A program made the translations under genes and the position numbers. A model generated the notes under the pieces. The model saw only the letters and a program-made list of their open reading frames with translations, was not told where the DNA came from and did not search any database. From positions 25,603,114-25,667,113 of the forward strand of contig OY998179.1 in NCBI GenBank assembly GCA_963921935.1: 64,000 bases of DNA, in the 5' to 3' direction. The stretch comes from Galeruca laticollis. Taxonomy: Eukaryota > Arthropoda > Insecta > Coleoptera > Chrysomelidae. Every line of letters starts with the position of its first letter. Position 1 is the first letter of the stretch. This document shows, piece by piece, positions 31,454-41,766 of the stretch.

Positions 31454-31685
31454 TGTCGGAGGCAAACAGTGAAATCAGTCATTCCCCGTAATTCCTAGTC
31501 AATTCAGGGAATGCCGGCAAACGCCGTAATCGTCAAATTATTTCAGCGTCTGACTAACATTTTTAGTCAATCCCTATAATAGCTGGTCTATGTCAGTCAA
31601 TTACCGGAAAAACGAACATCAAGCTGTTACCTTATTTTCCTATCTGTCAATCCGTGTAATAACCGATTTAGGCAAACGGTGTTCT
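31454..31685. repeat. Ginger left terminal inverted repeat with internal subrepeats
   Basis: Near-complement of 34397-34630. It holds about five variants of a roughly 35-base unit around AGTCAATTCC...GTAAT (for example near 31485, 31498, 31573, 31600, 31650), which could be multiple transposase binding sites. Confidence 0.75.
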
Positions 31686-31814
31686 GTCATTTGATTTCTA
31701 GGAGGGGGTGAGACTAGAGTGCCGATGTGCCGATTGTAGTTCAGCGAATTGCACAGTAGAGTTCAGATGTAAATAGGTTATATTTCACATTCCTTCATAT
31801 TTTTGTAGAGCAAC

Positions 31815-31910
31815 ATGTCGCAGCATTCGGTTTTGTTTTATAAAAGTATAGATGAATATTATTCCCATAAAAATAAAAAGAAACCTTGGACATCTGCAGA
31901 ATTAAATGAG
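31815..31910 (+). CDS. candidate first exon of the Ginger transposase
   Basis: ATG at 31815 opens 32 codons (MSQHSVLFYKSIDEYYSHKN then KKKPWTSAELNE) ending at GAG|GTGAGT, a consensus splice donor. The matching acceptor CTTACAG lies just before 32451. Both ends are phase 0, so the exons join in frame. Without splicing the frame ends at 32039. A first-exon role is inferred. Confidence 0.5.
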
Positions 31911-32450
31911 GTGAGTGAATTTGTATTAATACAAACCTATCCGGTGGTTGTTACACAAATTGGCATGTTTTACGGAGTATCTCGAAAACGGAAGGAGATA
32001 GAAAAAAATAATTTAGTTGTCATGACTTATTTTTTATAAACTAAACCTTGCGCAAACTAATCGTTAGTAGATGGTTTCGTTTTCGATATACGGGGCGATT
32101 TCTGAAAACGGCAGAAAACAACAAGAGTCAATAACTTCCTTAATAAAATATGGAATAATCTTAAAGAACCGTTTTATTAGGAACATTATAATTAAGTAGA
32201 AATTCAGTGTTGCGCATAGTTAATTTTTAGGGGTTCCACTGAGGAAATATTATATCAAAATACGTTTTTTTTTAAATGGAACACCCTGTTTTTTTTACGA
32301 AAAAGTTTAAGATAAAAATAAGTCAAAACATCTAAACTACTTTTTTTCTAAGGCCGTTTTCGAGATAGGTTTTTTACCAATTTTGTAATTTCACTACTGC
32401 GAGTACTACGTAAATTGAACTGTATATTTACAAGTTCCACAATCTTACAG

Positions 32451-34154
32451 ATGGCCGCAGAGATTTTATCAGCTAAGAAAATCCAAAAAACCCGAAGACA
32501 GTACCATTTGTTATCTTTGTACGATGTAATAGAAATTGGCGGTAAGCAAGTCGTAATTAAGACCCGAAAATCTAGGCCAGATGATAATTATATCTCCATT
32601 GTTTGCTATGAAGATTTGTTTAACATATTATTGGAAACCCATATTAGTGTAGGTCATGGAGGTAGAGACAAAATGATCCACGCATTACAAAAAAAATGTG
32701 ATATTGCCAGAAATGTGATTGAAACATTTTTGGAGACCTGTGATATTTGCCAAAGAAAAAGAAATAAAATCCATACGAATTTAACAATTAAACCGATCAT
32801 TTCGACCAATTTTAATTGTCGAGGACAGGTAGACTTGATGGATTTTCAATCTTGTCCGGATAAAAACTACAAATGGTTATTTAACTACCAGGACCATCTA
32901 ACAAAATTTCTTATTTTGCGTCCTCTCCAAACAAAGACTGCGAATGAAGTTGCCAATGAACTACTCAAAATATTTTTGGAAGTTGGAGCACCCAGCATAT
33001 TACAGTCGGACAATGGTCGTACCAATTCATTAATTTCTGAATTAGTGAAAATGTGGCCCAATTTAAAAATTCTACATGGTAGACCAAGACACCCGCAGTC
33101 ACAGGGAAGCATCGAAAGAAGCAACCAAGACGTGGAGAATATGTTAAGGGCGTGGAGGCACGATAATAATTCAACAAATTGGTCACTAGGATGTTACTTT
33201 GTTCAGTTCCAGAAGAATAGTTCTTTCCATAAAGTTATTGGGCGCACACCATATAAGGCTTTATTCGGAGTTGACCCAAAAGTAGGTTTTTCCTCTCAAC
33301 ATATCCCAAGAGATATATTAGAGCCGATTGAAGATGAAGATGATTTGAGGCGTCTGCTGGAAACAACGCAGGAGGAAAAAGAGACTGTTGAAATAGAAAA
33401 AACATATTTAATTGACGACAAAGTAATTGAAAACACAAAGATAGGTGAAAATTCAAAGGAAATAGAAAGCACCATTCAACAAGTCTCCGCAAAACTAGCA
33501 GATGAAAGTGTAAATATGATTAAAAATTATTCTAACGCTGTTTGCCAAGAAATTGATTCAGAGTCCATATCAGAAGCACCAATGGCATCAGCAAAATCTA
33601 ATACCCCAGACACTTTAGACATTTGTTTGATATGCCCTGAAAACGGAGGCAAATGTAATTTATGTCGGAATGAAATGACAATTTTAGAAAACAGATCTAA
33701 TGCTAGTCAGGGCCAAAAAATGGCGGCAGAAAAAATGTTGACAAATACTGCTAAAAAACTAGCTCATTTAGACATTGGCTCGTGTGTCCTTTTACCCGTT
33801 GACAAAATTGATAGAGGCCCTTCTGATTTGCAAAACTTGATTTGTGTAATTACTGATTACAAGAATGGTGTTTATCAGGTAGGATGCTCAGCTGGTCGTA
33901 TTAAATCGTGGTTTAACGGGCCAGACCTAATAAGTACAAAGGAACAATTTTTCACAATAGATAATGTTCCAAATTTGTTTGTGTCAAAGCGCGAAGCAAT
34001 ACAGGCATTATAACTGGCCGGGGGTCAGGGATACTTAAAGTGTTCTTGTAAACCGGCAAAAAAACAATGCCAATCAAACAGATGCGCCTGTTTCAAAAAA
34101 AAAGTTCTGTGCAATTCAAGGTGCCATAAAAGCACAACTTGTGCTAATAAGTAA
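32451..34154 (+). pseudogene. Ginger transposase (integrase-like) with in-frame stop before its Cys-rich end
   Basis: From the acceptor at 32451 the frame is open to TAA 34011-34013. It has an HHCC zinc finger (THISVGHGG then CDICQ), then the integrase-type core: VDLMDF (first D), LQSDNGR (second D), SQGSIERSN (E), with 34 residues between the last two, close to the DX35E of retroviral and Ty3 integrases. A long charged middle follows, and a CLICPENGGKCNLC cysteine cluster. Directly past the stop the same frame continues for 46 codons with nine cysteines (KCSCKP, CACFKKK, CNSRCHK) to a stop at 34152-34154, resembling the Cys-rich tail of related proteins. The stop is probably a recent nonsense change. 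AATAAA at 34324 may be the polyA signal. Confidence 0.8.
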
Positions 34155-34396
34155 TTGTTTTTTAATTTGTCCCAAATTATTATTTCTCTTATTTTTATAT
34201 GTTCATTTAGGTATTGTATGTTAATACAACTAGGTATTTCTTTTATGTTCATTTTATGTTTTATATTCGTTGTTTGTTTTTTGTTCTTTGTTACGTTCTG
34301 TATTTTCTTTTTTCGCACTTTGCAATAAATAAATTATAAAAAAACACCAAATTATTATAGGTAAGCTATTTTTATTTACCTATTAAAAATGAAGTG

Positions 34397-34630
34397 AGAA
34401 CACCGTTTGCCTAAATCGGTTATTACACGGAATGACTGAGATAGGAAAATAAGGTAACAGCTTGATGTTCGTTTTTCCGGTAATTGACTGACATAGACCA
34501 GCTATTACAGGGATTGACTAAAATTGTTAGTCAAACGCTGAAATAATTTGACGATTACGGCGTTTGCCGGCATTCCCTGAATTGACTAGGAATTACGGGG
34601 AATGACTGATTTCACTGTTTGCCTCCGACA
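34397..34630. repeat. Ginger right terminal inverted repeat
   Basis: Partner of 31454-31685, ending GCCTCCGACA next to the TATA duplication. Confidence 0.85.
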
Positions 34631-35456
34631 TATACAAAATATACAAAGACATGTCGACATCTTTGATATAAACCAGTTATTTCATCGTTTTAAATATACT
34701 AAGATAAGTTCTTTACATTATGTAATATTGGACTTGTCCAGATATTGATTGAACATTACATACAGTGTGTACCAAAAAGCTGTATACAAATTGACAACTT
34801 TTTCAATAATTTGGCTCAAGAGTAAAATACCTTTATTATTGATTTTTTTAAAGAGAAGTTATTTGAGAAACTTTTTACTAATGGCATTTTAGGTCAACAT
34901 ACCGATTTTGAACCAGATATCCAGACAGGAAGATTTTAATTTATAAAATTTTTTTAGTAGGTTCCGGGTGTCAGATTAACGTTATGTCCTAGGTGAACGC
35001 GGGTACGGGCAGTGCGATAAAACGCAAGCATTGCACGTATTGCAGTCCGTACCTTTTCAAAGTAGGTGGCAAATTACAGTACGCAGGGCCGCGCCAAGCT
35101 ATTCTGCCGCCCGTGTGCAAACCATAATTTGCCGTCCCTTTTTAATATTTTAAGTAAAATTTAACATTTGAAAAATCGTCACTCCTTACCCACTTTAGCT
35201 AAAAATTGATACATAGGTAAGGTAATAAATAAAATTAAAATTAAATAAATGCTAATAATATTAGACATATATAATATACTTACATGACATTTTAAACATG
35301 TTTAATATATGTAACTTTTAAAGTAAACATACAACATAAAGCAGAATGCAGTGAACAATCAGACTAAAAAATCGAGAGATTTATCATCAAATTTGTCATT
35401 TTGAGGATTAACTTGTACGGACGAGCCCGTCTGACAGTGAGATCATTTTTGTAAAG
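34631..35456. other. noncoding
   Basis: No gene. A GC-richer patch at 34970-35100 (TAGGTGAACGCGGGTACGGG region) stands out from its surroundings but shows no recognisable element. Confidence 0.35.
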
Positions 35457-36090
35457 TTAATCACTATTTAGCGGTGAATATTTGACTGTATTTCTGCTTT
35501 GGTGAGAGATGAAAATTGAAAAAGTAAAACTAAAAATCACAGAAAGTACCAAAACAAATAAAAAATGTTTATAATAGTTAGAAGGAAAAAATAAATTATT
35601 GAAAACATGCTTTTCTTGCTTTTTTTCGGCAAAATCTTTAATTAACTCGTTGAAGGGAATAGAATCCATAATGTCACTTTCTATGGACATAATTGCTAAA
35701 TGGCTGAGTCTTTCTTGTGCCATACTCGATCTTAAAAATGTTTTTATCAACTTAAGTTTTGAAAAGGACCTTTCCCCCGATGCTACGGATACTGGTAGTG
35801 TTCGAATAGCCACTGCAATATTTGGAAACGTCGAAATTAATTGATTTTCTAAAATGTATTGAAGAATCACTTGGGGGGTCTAAATCATTTTACTCTGGCT
35901 CTGGCATGTGACATTTTAAACAATTAATTTCATCAAATAAGTCATTTGCGTCAATATCCGATTATTTACTTGATTCGTCCTTCAAATGTAATGCTAAATT
36001 TTCACAAGATTTCTTTAATTCTTCTTGAGTTAAGCTAAATATTTTATAAACAAATCTAAAAATGGGATAGTTTTGTCGTATATTTAAATG
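35457..36090 (-). pseudogene. hAT-type transposase C-terminal remnant (ZMYM1-like)
   Basis: Minus-strand blocks: FPNIAVAIRTLPVSVASGER, SFSKLKLIKTFLRS and QERLSHLAIMSIE, the hAT C-terminal dimerisation domain of the group represented by ZMYM1-like proteins. Just upstream (36090-35890) shifted pieces, ENLALHL-like and a SDIDANDLFDEI segment, fit the region before it. The rest of the transposase is absent, and stops interrupt the upstream part. Confidence 0.7.
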
Positions 36091-36180
36091 ATAATAACAC
36101 TAAAGTGTAAATAAAATTGTTTTTCATTATTAAATATCAAAGGCTACTAAAATTTTTTAATTTTCAATAAAAAACAACAA

Positions 36181-36745
36181 TTAATATTTAGTAATCCCGC
36201 CATTATGCTCTATGACTTCTCTTAATCTACTGGTCATCGATCTATATAATGCGGAACAATATTCTTCAGTTATTTCCTCCCCAGCATTTTTTATAACTTC
36301 CAACAAACCTTCATGCTCTAAAGCAAACCCTATTCTTGCTTCTTTGTGACTATTGTTTAATAATTTCCTTGCTGCTGCGTGGCATTTCAATTCAAACTGT
36401 GCTACTCTCCGATTTGTTCCTGAAACAGCTTGAACTACTGTTTCAAATGGATTTGCTCTTAAATTGGTTAATCAAGGCAGCATACTGTTCAACAGTTGAC
36501 TTTCTCGGACGTCCTGAGCTTGGAGTTCTATTAATTCTTCCCTCATTTCGCAATCTTCTTAAAATACTTGAAACTGAGTTCTTCTTAGATTGTAAATTGC
36601 CGCAGATTGCCTCACTGACTACCCATTGTATATATTTGCGATTATTCCACCTTTCGTCACTGAATGTATATGTGCTATCATTACTTTCGAATTTGGAATT
36701 GTCTGATGACAGATGTAAAATATTCAATGTTGCCCTGTATCTCAA
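36181..36745 (-). pseudogene. Tc1-like transposase with catalytic core deleted
   Basis: Minus strand: a first helix-turn-helix ending SVSSILRRLRNEGRI then PSSGRPRKST, a second DNA-binding segment NPFETVVQAVSGTNRRVA and RKLLNNSHKEARIGFALEH. It then jumps directly to the C-terminus LLEVIKNAGEEITEE, SMTSRLREVIEHNGGITKY. The DDE core that belongs between is gone. The join is in frame, so the product of this internal deletion would be a DNA-binding-only protein, apart from a frame change near 36450. Confidence 0.65.
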
Positions 36746-36938
36746 AATCTAGCCATAAGATAAGGTTGGGCGCATGGAGACTTTTGACCAGGACATCATA
36801 TAGGTACCAGTACATATCAAAAATTCGGACAATTTCACGGTGCTCCTGTTCCCATAAGAGCAGTGCGGGTCCATTATACATTTTCTTGTACAGTGTAGGC
36901 TGTTTTAGTTTGTAAGGTAAAAGACCCAAATTCAGACA

Positions 36939-37145
36939 ACTTTAGGAATTCACGTTACATATTTTGTGAAGTAATTAACAGTCATTTAATGACATTGGTC
37001 AGTTTTAATATTCTTGAATTAATAATAATGTGTAAGGAGATCTGAGCAGTGATTTTTCCCGAAACCATAGATAAATACTTTTAATACGGGGAAGAATGGA
37101 ATCTCCTGTATTAAGTCCGAAGCCACAAAGTTTTGTCGAGTGCTG
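36939..37145. other. subterminal noncoding of the pogo-type element
   Basis: No coding sequence seen next to the left end. Confidence 0.35.
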
Positions 37146-37330
37146 CGCCATCTATTGTGGTGGAAGGTTACTATTCACCAACAGGGATAAAATGAAGGAA
37201 GAGACCTGCATGATTAGTCACAGTTTACTAGCTACTACTAGATAGCAAGCCAAGCAAATACTGAAGGTTTTTTTAAAGTATGCCTATATTGTTTTTTCTT
37301 AAATAAACAAATAAAAACAGTCACACAGTT

Positions 37331-37403
37331 AAAACACTTTTTGAAACAACCTGTTATTTTATTTTGGCTTAAAAGTAGGATAGGTTGTTTCAAAAAGTTG
37401 TTT
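37331..37403. repeat. inverted repeat hairpin
   Basis: ACTTTTTGAAACAACCT (left arm 37331-37352) pairs with AGGTTGTTTCAAAAAGT (right arm 37382-37403) around a 29-base loop. MITE-like fold, otherwise featureless. Confidence 0.55.
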
Positions 37404-37661
37404 AAAGCTTTTATCCGTTTTTATTAACCAGGATAGTTTATTAAAAGACGAATGTCGACAAATAGTTTCAATATAAAATTTTGTTTATAAAATAGTACAG
37501 GTGATTTTCTTCATTTTCTTCTGAAACTTAAGATAAGAATAATTTATTGATAATAGCATGTGCTGATAAATATTACACATATGATACAATATAATGGATT
37601 CCAATGTTTTTCAAACACTAATTTTTTTCCGATATACATTGTGTATTTTGTAGTGTATTTG

Positions 37662-37925
37662 TCATCCAAGGGGCGATCTTCGTGTTTTTCCTTTTACATT
37701 TTTTTGTATATGTAGGTACAGTCGTCTATATATTTTTGAAGTGTTTTGTTGCATAGGTATAGGATCTGGATTCAGGTATAAGAAATCCCAAGATTTTTGT
37801 CTGATTGTATTTTTAAGTTTTGTTTCATCTATGTATTTCACTATTCTTCGTTCCTTGGGGCATTTGGTCTTTTCCAGTACTATCTGTAGTATTGTTGAGA
37901 AAAGATCTGTAATGTCGGTTTGCAA
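37662..37925 (-). pseudogene. possible non-LTR linker fragment
   Basis: The frame reads RRIVKYIDETKLKNTIRQKS and then, partly shifted, a YIDDCTYIYKK-like stretch. This layout resembles the linker between endonuclease and reverse transcriptase in Jockey-superfamily elements. No RT motif is present, so the call is weak. Confidence 0.3.
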
Positions 37926-37984
37926 TACTAGGGACAGTATTTGATCGAGTACGTTGAATTTGGATTTTAAAAATATGCATCGAA

Positions 37985-38829
37985 TGTCAAATTACTGAAA
38001 CTTTTTCATATAACGTTTTCACATTATTTTCAAAAGATGTTACTTGCAGGTTACTCGGAATTCTTTGTGTTTTCAAGAGAGTGCCAACGCTTTCAATTAA
38101 AGTGTTGATTTTTAAATTTAATTGAGATATTTCATCTATCATCAACCTTTACAATTCTAAAATAAATATTAAAATTAATTAAAATTATTTAGTTTAGTCA
38201 CCTTGATCATCAAGTGTATCTATTTGTGGTGATGATTTATCTCTTTTGTGAAGTGTTCATCTGATTCCACTGCCACAAGGTTTTGACTCTAAAAAAAATT
38301 AAATATAGGTACAATATAAAATTAAGTATTTTTATACTAAAAGTCAAATTTAATATGCAAACTTTAGGTTATTATAAATTATGATTTAACTTAAGAAACA
38401 AATTACCTCTAGGAACAGCAAATCTCGCCATATCATTTGATTCTTTATTCTCTAGGGAAATTCCTTCAACTTCAGACCTCATAGTTTCGGCAATAGATTC
38501 CACTTGAATCTCTGGAGAAGTAATACCCGATTTATAATAATTCCCCGACTTTTTATACAATACTGAAAAATATATTATTTACACAAAACATTCTAATTAA
38601 TTTCTTTAAATACTTACAATTTGTTTGTGGTGTAGGTTGTAAAACAGGATAAATGTTAAGATTTAATGAGGGACTCTCGTCTGAATCAGAACTAGAGTGA
38701 TGGGATATATACCTTGTATTTTTTTCCGTATCCTTGATCCCCGTCCTTTGTAAATATCGGAACTAGACGAAAGGTCTGCTGTAATTAACGCCTTTTTGGC
38801 TTTTCTTTGTGCTACAGTAAAATCATCTA
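37985..38829 (-). pseudogene. spliced gene remnant resembling DUF4806-type proteins
   Basis: Four blocks joined by good GT/AG signals: 38829-38618 (DDFTVAQRKAKKALITADLS, then SSSDIYKGRG and a Ser-Asp rich stretch), 38563-38407 (a charged SPEIQVESIAETM segment), 38288-38202 (SSPQIDTLDDQ), and 38156 to about 37985 (EISQLNLKINTLIESVGTLL, a coiled-coil like helix). Order and composition recall insect DUF4806 proteins, which are multicopy and of unknown role; the conserved C-terminal domain is missing here. The resemblance is from memory. Stops occur in the third block. Confidence 0.4.
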
Positions 38830-38970
38830 CAAGTTAAAAAATTATTTCTCTTTAAAAAATGACAAATACAATAAAACTCTGTCAAAGTCTCTAATATACT
38901 GATCCATTTGTTATTGTTTTACTCCTGACATTTTGATGTCGTTAGTAACCTTCCAAGCGGATAGATGGCG

Positions 38971-39289
38971 TTAAAGATGCAGTTTAGCAGTGGCTATAAA
39001 AGATCGCAGGGCATGCCCGGAACTATGTATATAATTACGTAATAATTATTTTTTTGTAACCATGCCAATAACACATAATTCCGACAACAAGATTAAAGTT
39101 TGTTCCAATATCAGACACACAGTGAACCTTATTCTGACAGTGACCCCAAATCGGACATTTGGGTAACATTATTCCGACAGATAATATAAATAGACAATTA
39201 ACCTTCAGAATTCAAACGTTTAATATAAAAATAGAAAAGAACGTTCTACAACATTACACATTATGTGTTTCTAACTCCACAACAGAAAA
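38971..39289. other. 3' flank of the pogo transposase
   Basis: Contains repeated CCGACA/TCTGACAG-type words (39079, 39137, 39176), possible subterminal repeats of the pogo-type element. No gene. Confidence 0.35.
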
Positions 39290-41766
39290 AAAACCTCTTT
39301 TATTTATTTCCATTGGAGGCTTGATCTTCTTGACGACTTCATAAGGATCGTACCAAATTTCATCTTCAGTACTTGGCCATTTCCACCATCCACCAGCTTT
39401 AGCCATTGAATTAGTTAAAATTTTTTCCTTGTTTTTATCTGTAATTTCTGCTGGGTAATAGTCGCCAAATTAACTGACAATTACGAAATCACCAATTTTT
39501 ATTTTGTCATAAAATGAGGTTTCTGCTTCTCTATCACCTGATAAATAATTCTTGTATAGTAAAATTAAGTTATTTACTTTACTAAAATTGCTTCTTACCT
39601 TCATATTCAATTTGACCATTTTCCGTTTCATCGTTATCTTGAAATGAGACTTCTTCACTTTCTGATCTCTCTTCTTCTTTTAAGTTTTTTTTGTTTATCT
39701 TGCGGAATATGTTTTTTTCTAGGTATTTTTACTTTCTCTTCACGCAACCACTTGTTTTCTTCTCTTTTTCTCTTTCTATCCTCTTTTTCTTGAATTGCTT
39801 ATTTCTGCTCTTCCTCTTTTTTCAAAAAAGATTGTCTCCAAGCATCAGAGGTACCTATAGAAGGAACTTTAAACCGACTATTCCTTGAGTTTATATTTTT
39901 TGTTGGTTCAGGCCAGAATAAACATTTTTTAAACGGAGATGGTATAACCACTCCTGGCAGTATTTGAGAATGTTTCGTATTACTGCAAATATTCCCACTT
40001 TCATCTTTATTGACGGACTCCACTCTTACTTGTTCGTTTTCAATGGTATTAGTTCGTTTTTCTGGGGTTACTTCAAAGTTATCTATTACTCCTCCTACAC
40101 TCCTTCCTAACACATTGGTTTTTCGTATTTCGTCAATTTCTTCATCGCGTTTTTCATCACTTTCTTCCTCGCGTATTTCGTCATTTTCTATTTCCACTAT
40201 TTCTTCAATGCTTTTTTTCTAATATAGTTTCTTTCTCAGCGTTTTCCGTATGACTAACCATGAGTTCTACTTCACTTGTTTTGGTATTTTCCAATGTGTT
40301 TTCTATATCTTCAGGTAATGATTCATCAGCTTCAAATACAACCAAATTTTCCCATCCATCTTTCAGAATTAGGCCTTCTACATCTATTGTAATATTTGGA
40401 GTATTTTCTTTGTTCTGAGATAACCCCGAGTTCTCGTACATTTTGTACCAGATTTCATACAAACTTTTATCTTTAATTTCACCTGTCCAGTTTGCACCCT
40501 TCAGTTCATAGCAATAATTAAAAAAATATGGCTGAAAATATGTTTCGAGATATCGCAAATGACTCACTTTTTTAGCATCTACTGCTTCATTTGTTTTGTT
40601 TAACTCATTGTTATCTTCGTTGAGAGGTTTGTGATAGTCGATATTATTAGCATCAAAATGGAATAGACCACATGCCTTGAAGGCGTTTTTGAAAATATTT
40701 TCTAAATTTGAGATTGATTCCACAGCATTTTGAAGAACATGAGCAAAGGTGTCTTTGCCTAAATGTTTATAATTATTTTGTGTTTTGAAATTTTGAACTT
40801 CACTTTTCCATTTCATTTTTGAAGATTTGAACAAACCCACGTCCAGAGGCTGTATAATATGTGTGGAATTTGGTAGCAAGCTTATTACGACTATTTGTTT
40901 TTCTCTGCAAAACTCTGTCAAAGGTAAAGTGACATGTGATTTGTGTCCATCCAAGTATAATACTACTGGAAACTGAATTTTTTCAGATAAAAGCCATGGG
41001 TAAAAAATGTTAGTTATGAATTCGAAAAAAGATTCTGAGGTCATCCATCCACTGGTTGACTTCCCAATCCCCCAACGTTTAGGCACTTGTGATAGTATAT
41101 GCTTTGGTATCCTTTCGTATGGGTACATCACCATGGGTGACCAGCAGCATTACCAGTTATAAGAACAGTCAGGCACTCTTTGTCATCACCTGATCTATCA
41201 TGAAGTGACTTACACCCTTTCTTAGCAAGTGTCTTTTGGCGATAGAAAAAAAGCAGACTTATCCGTGTTAAATATTCTTTTTGGGTCAGAAATATTAATA
41301 TTAGATGAAACAAAGTAATCTTCAATTTCTTTATGCCAGTTTCTGATTTTAGTTTCAGTTATGGCTGCTCGAGAAGCGCATAAGTTTTGTGCTATTCTTT
41401 CACTGATTTCAGGATGCCTTTTAATACATAATTCATACCAGTGACGGCCCAGTCTTCCATGTGTAAAATTGTTAGGAGGTTTTAAATTTTTTACGAGAAG
41501 ACAGACACTGTCAAGCAATTGATCTTTGGTTACAGGAAAACCCTTACGCCCCATGCACTAATAGGTTTTCTTCCTTATCAGTTAATACTGAAGGAGCTCC
41601 ACTACGACATTCTTCTGAATAAGTGCCTTGAATCTTCCCAAGAAGCGTAGTTCTTGGAACGTTATGTTGTTTCGATGCAGCTAAACAAGGCGTGCCACTT
41701 TTGATGGCATCTAAAGCTCGCCTCAAATCATCTCTGCTATATTTGTAGTTTTTTTTCGTCGATATC
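39290..41766 (-). pseudogene. pogo-type transposase, full length but broken
   Basis: From an acceptor-like TTTACAG at 41767 the minus strand gives the psq helix-turn-helix (YSRDDLRRALDAIKSG, VPRTTLLGKIQGTY), the CENP-B type second domain (LDSVCLLVKNLK, GRHWYELCIKRHPEIS), then the DDE_1 core: IFNTDKSAFF (first D; relatives have DE here), VVLYLDGHKSH (second D), STHIIQPLDVGLFKSSK (third D). The C-terminus has SPFKKCLFWPEP, an intron (39599-39540), then an FGDYYPAEI and GGWWKWPSTEDEIWYDPYEV module typical of this insect pogo group. Frame changes occur near 41550, 41225, 41130 and 40200, and a stop near 39470. Confidence 0.75.

Larger units (their letters stand above)
31454..34630 (+). mobile_element. 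Ginger-type DNA transposon
   Basis: The 3,177-bp element begins TGTCGGAGGC and ends GCCTCCGACA, with TATA on both sides (31450-31453, 34631-34634). TGTNR-type ends and a 4-bp duplication fit Ginger elements, cut-and-paste transposons whose transposase is related to the Ty3/gypsy integrase. Inverted repeats are about 232 bp (31454-31685 and 34397-34630). There is no reverse transcriptase or gag, so this is not a retroelement. It is a single insertion with clear ends. Confidence 0.85.
37146..38970 (-). mobile_element. candidate inner element bounded by a 28-bp inverted repeat
   Basis: 37146-37173 and the complement of 38943-38970 share 23 of 28 bases, CGCCATCTAT and GGAAGGTTACTA flanking a variable middle. 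The segment between holds a spliced minus-strand gene remnant and a non-LTR scrap. No target duplication was found, so the boundary is tentative. Confidence 0.4.

Noticed and set aside
31454..34630. Reading the integrase-like gene as a Ty3/gypsy pol fragment
   Set aside because: Terminal inverted repeats enclose it, and no RT, RNase H or gag is present.
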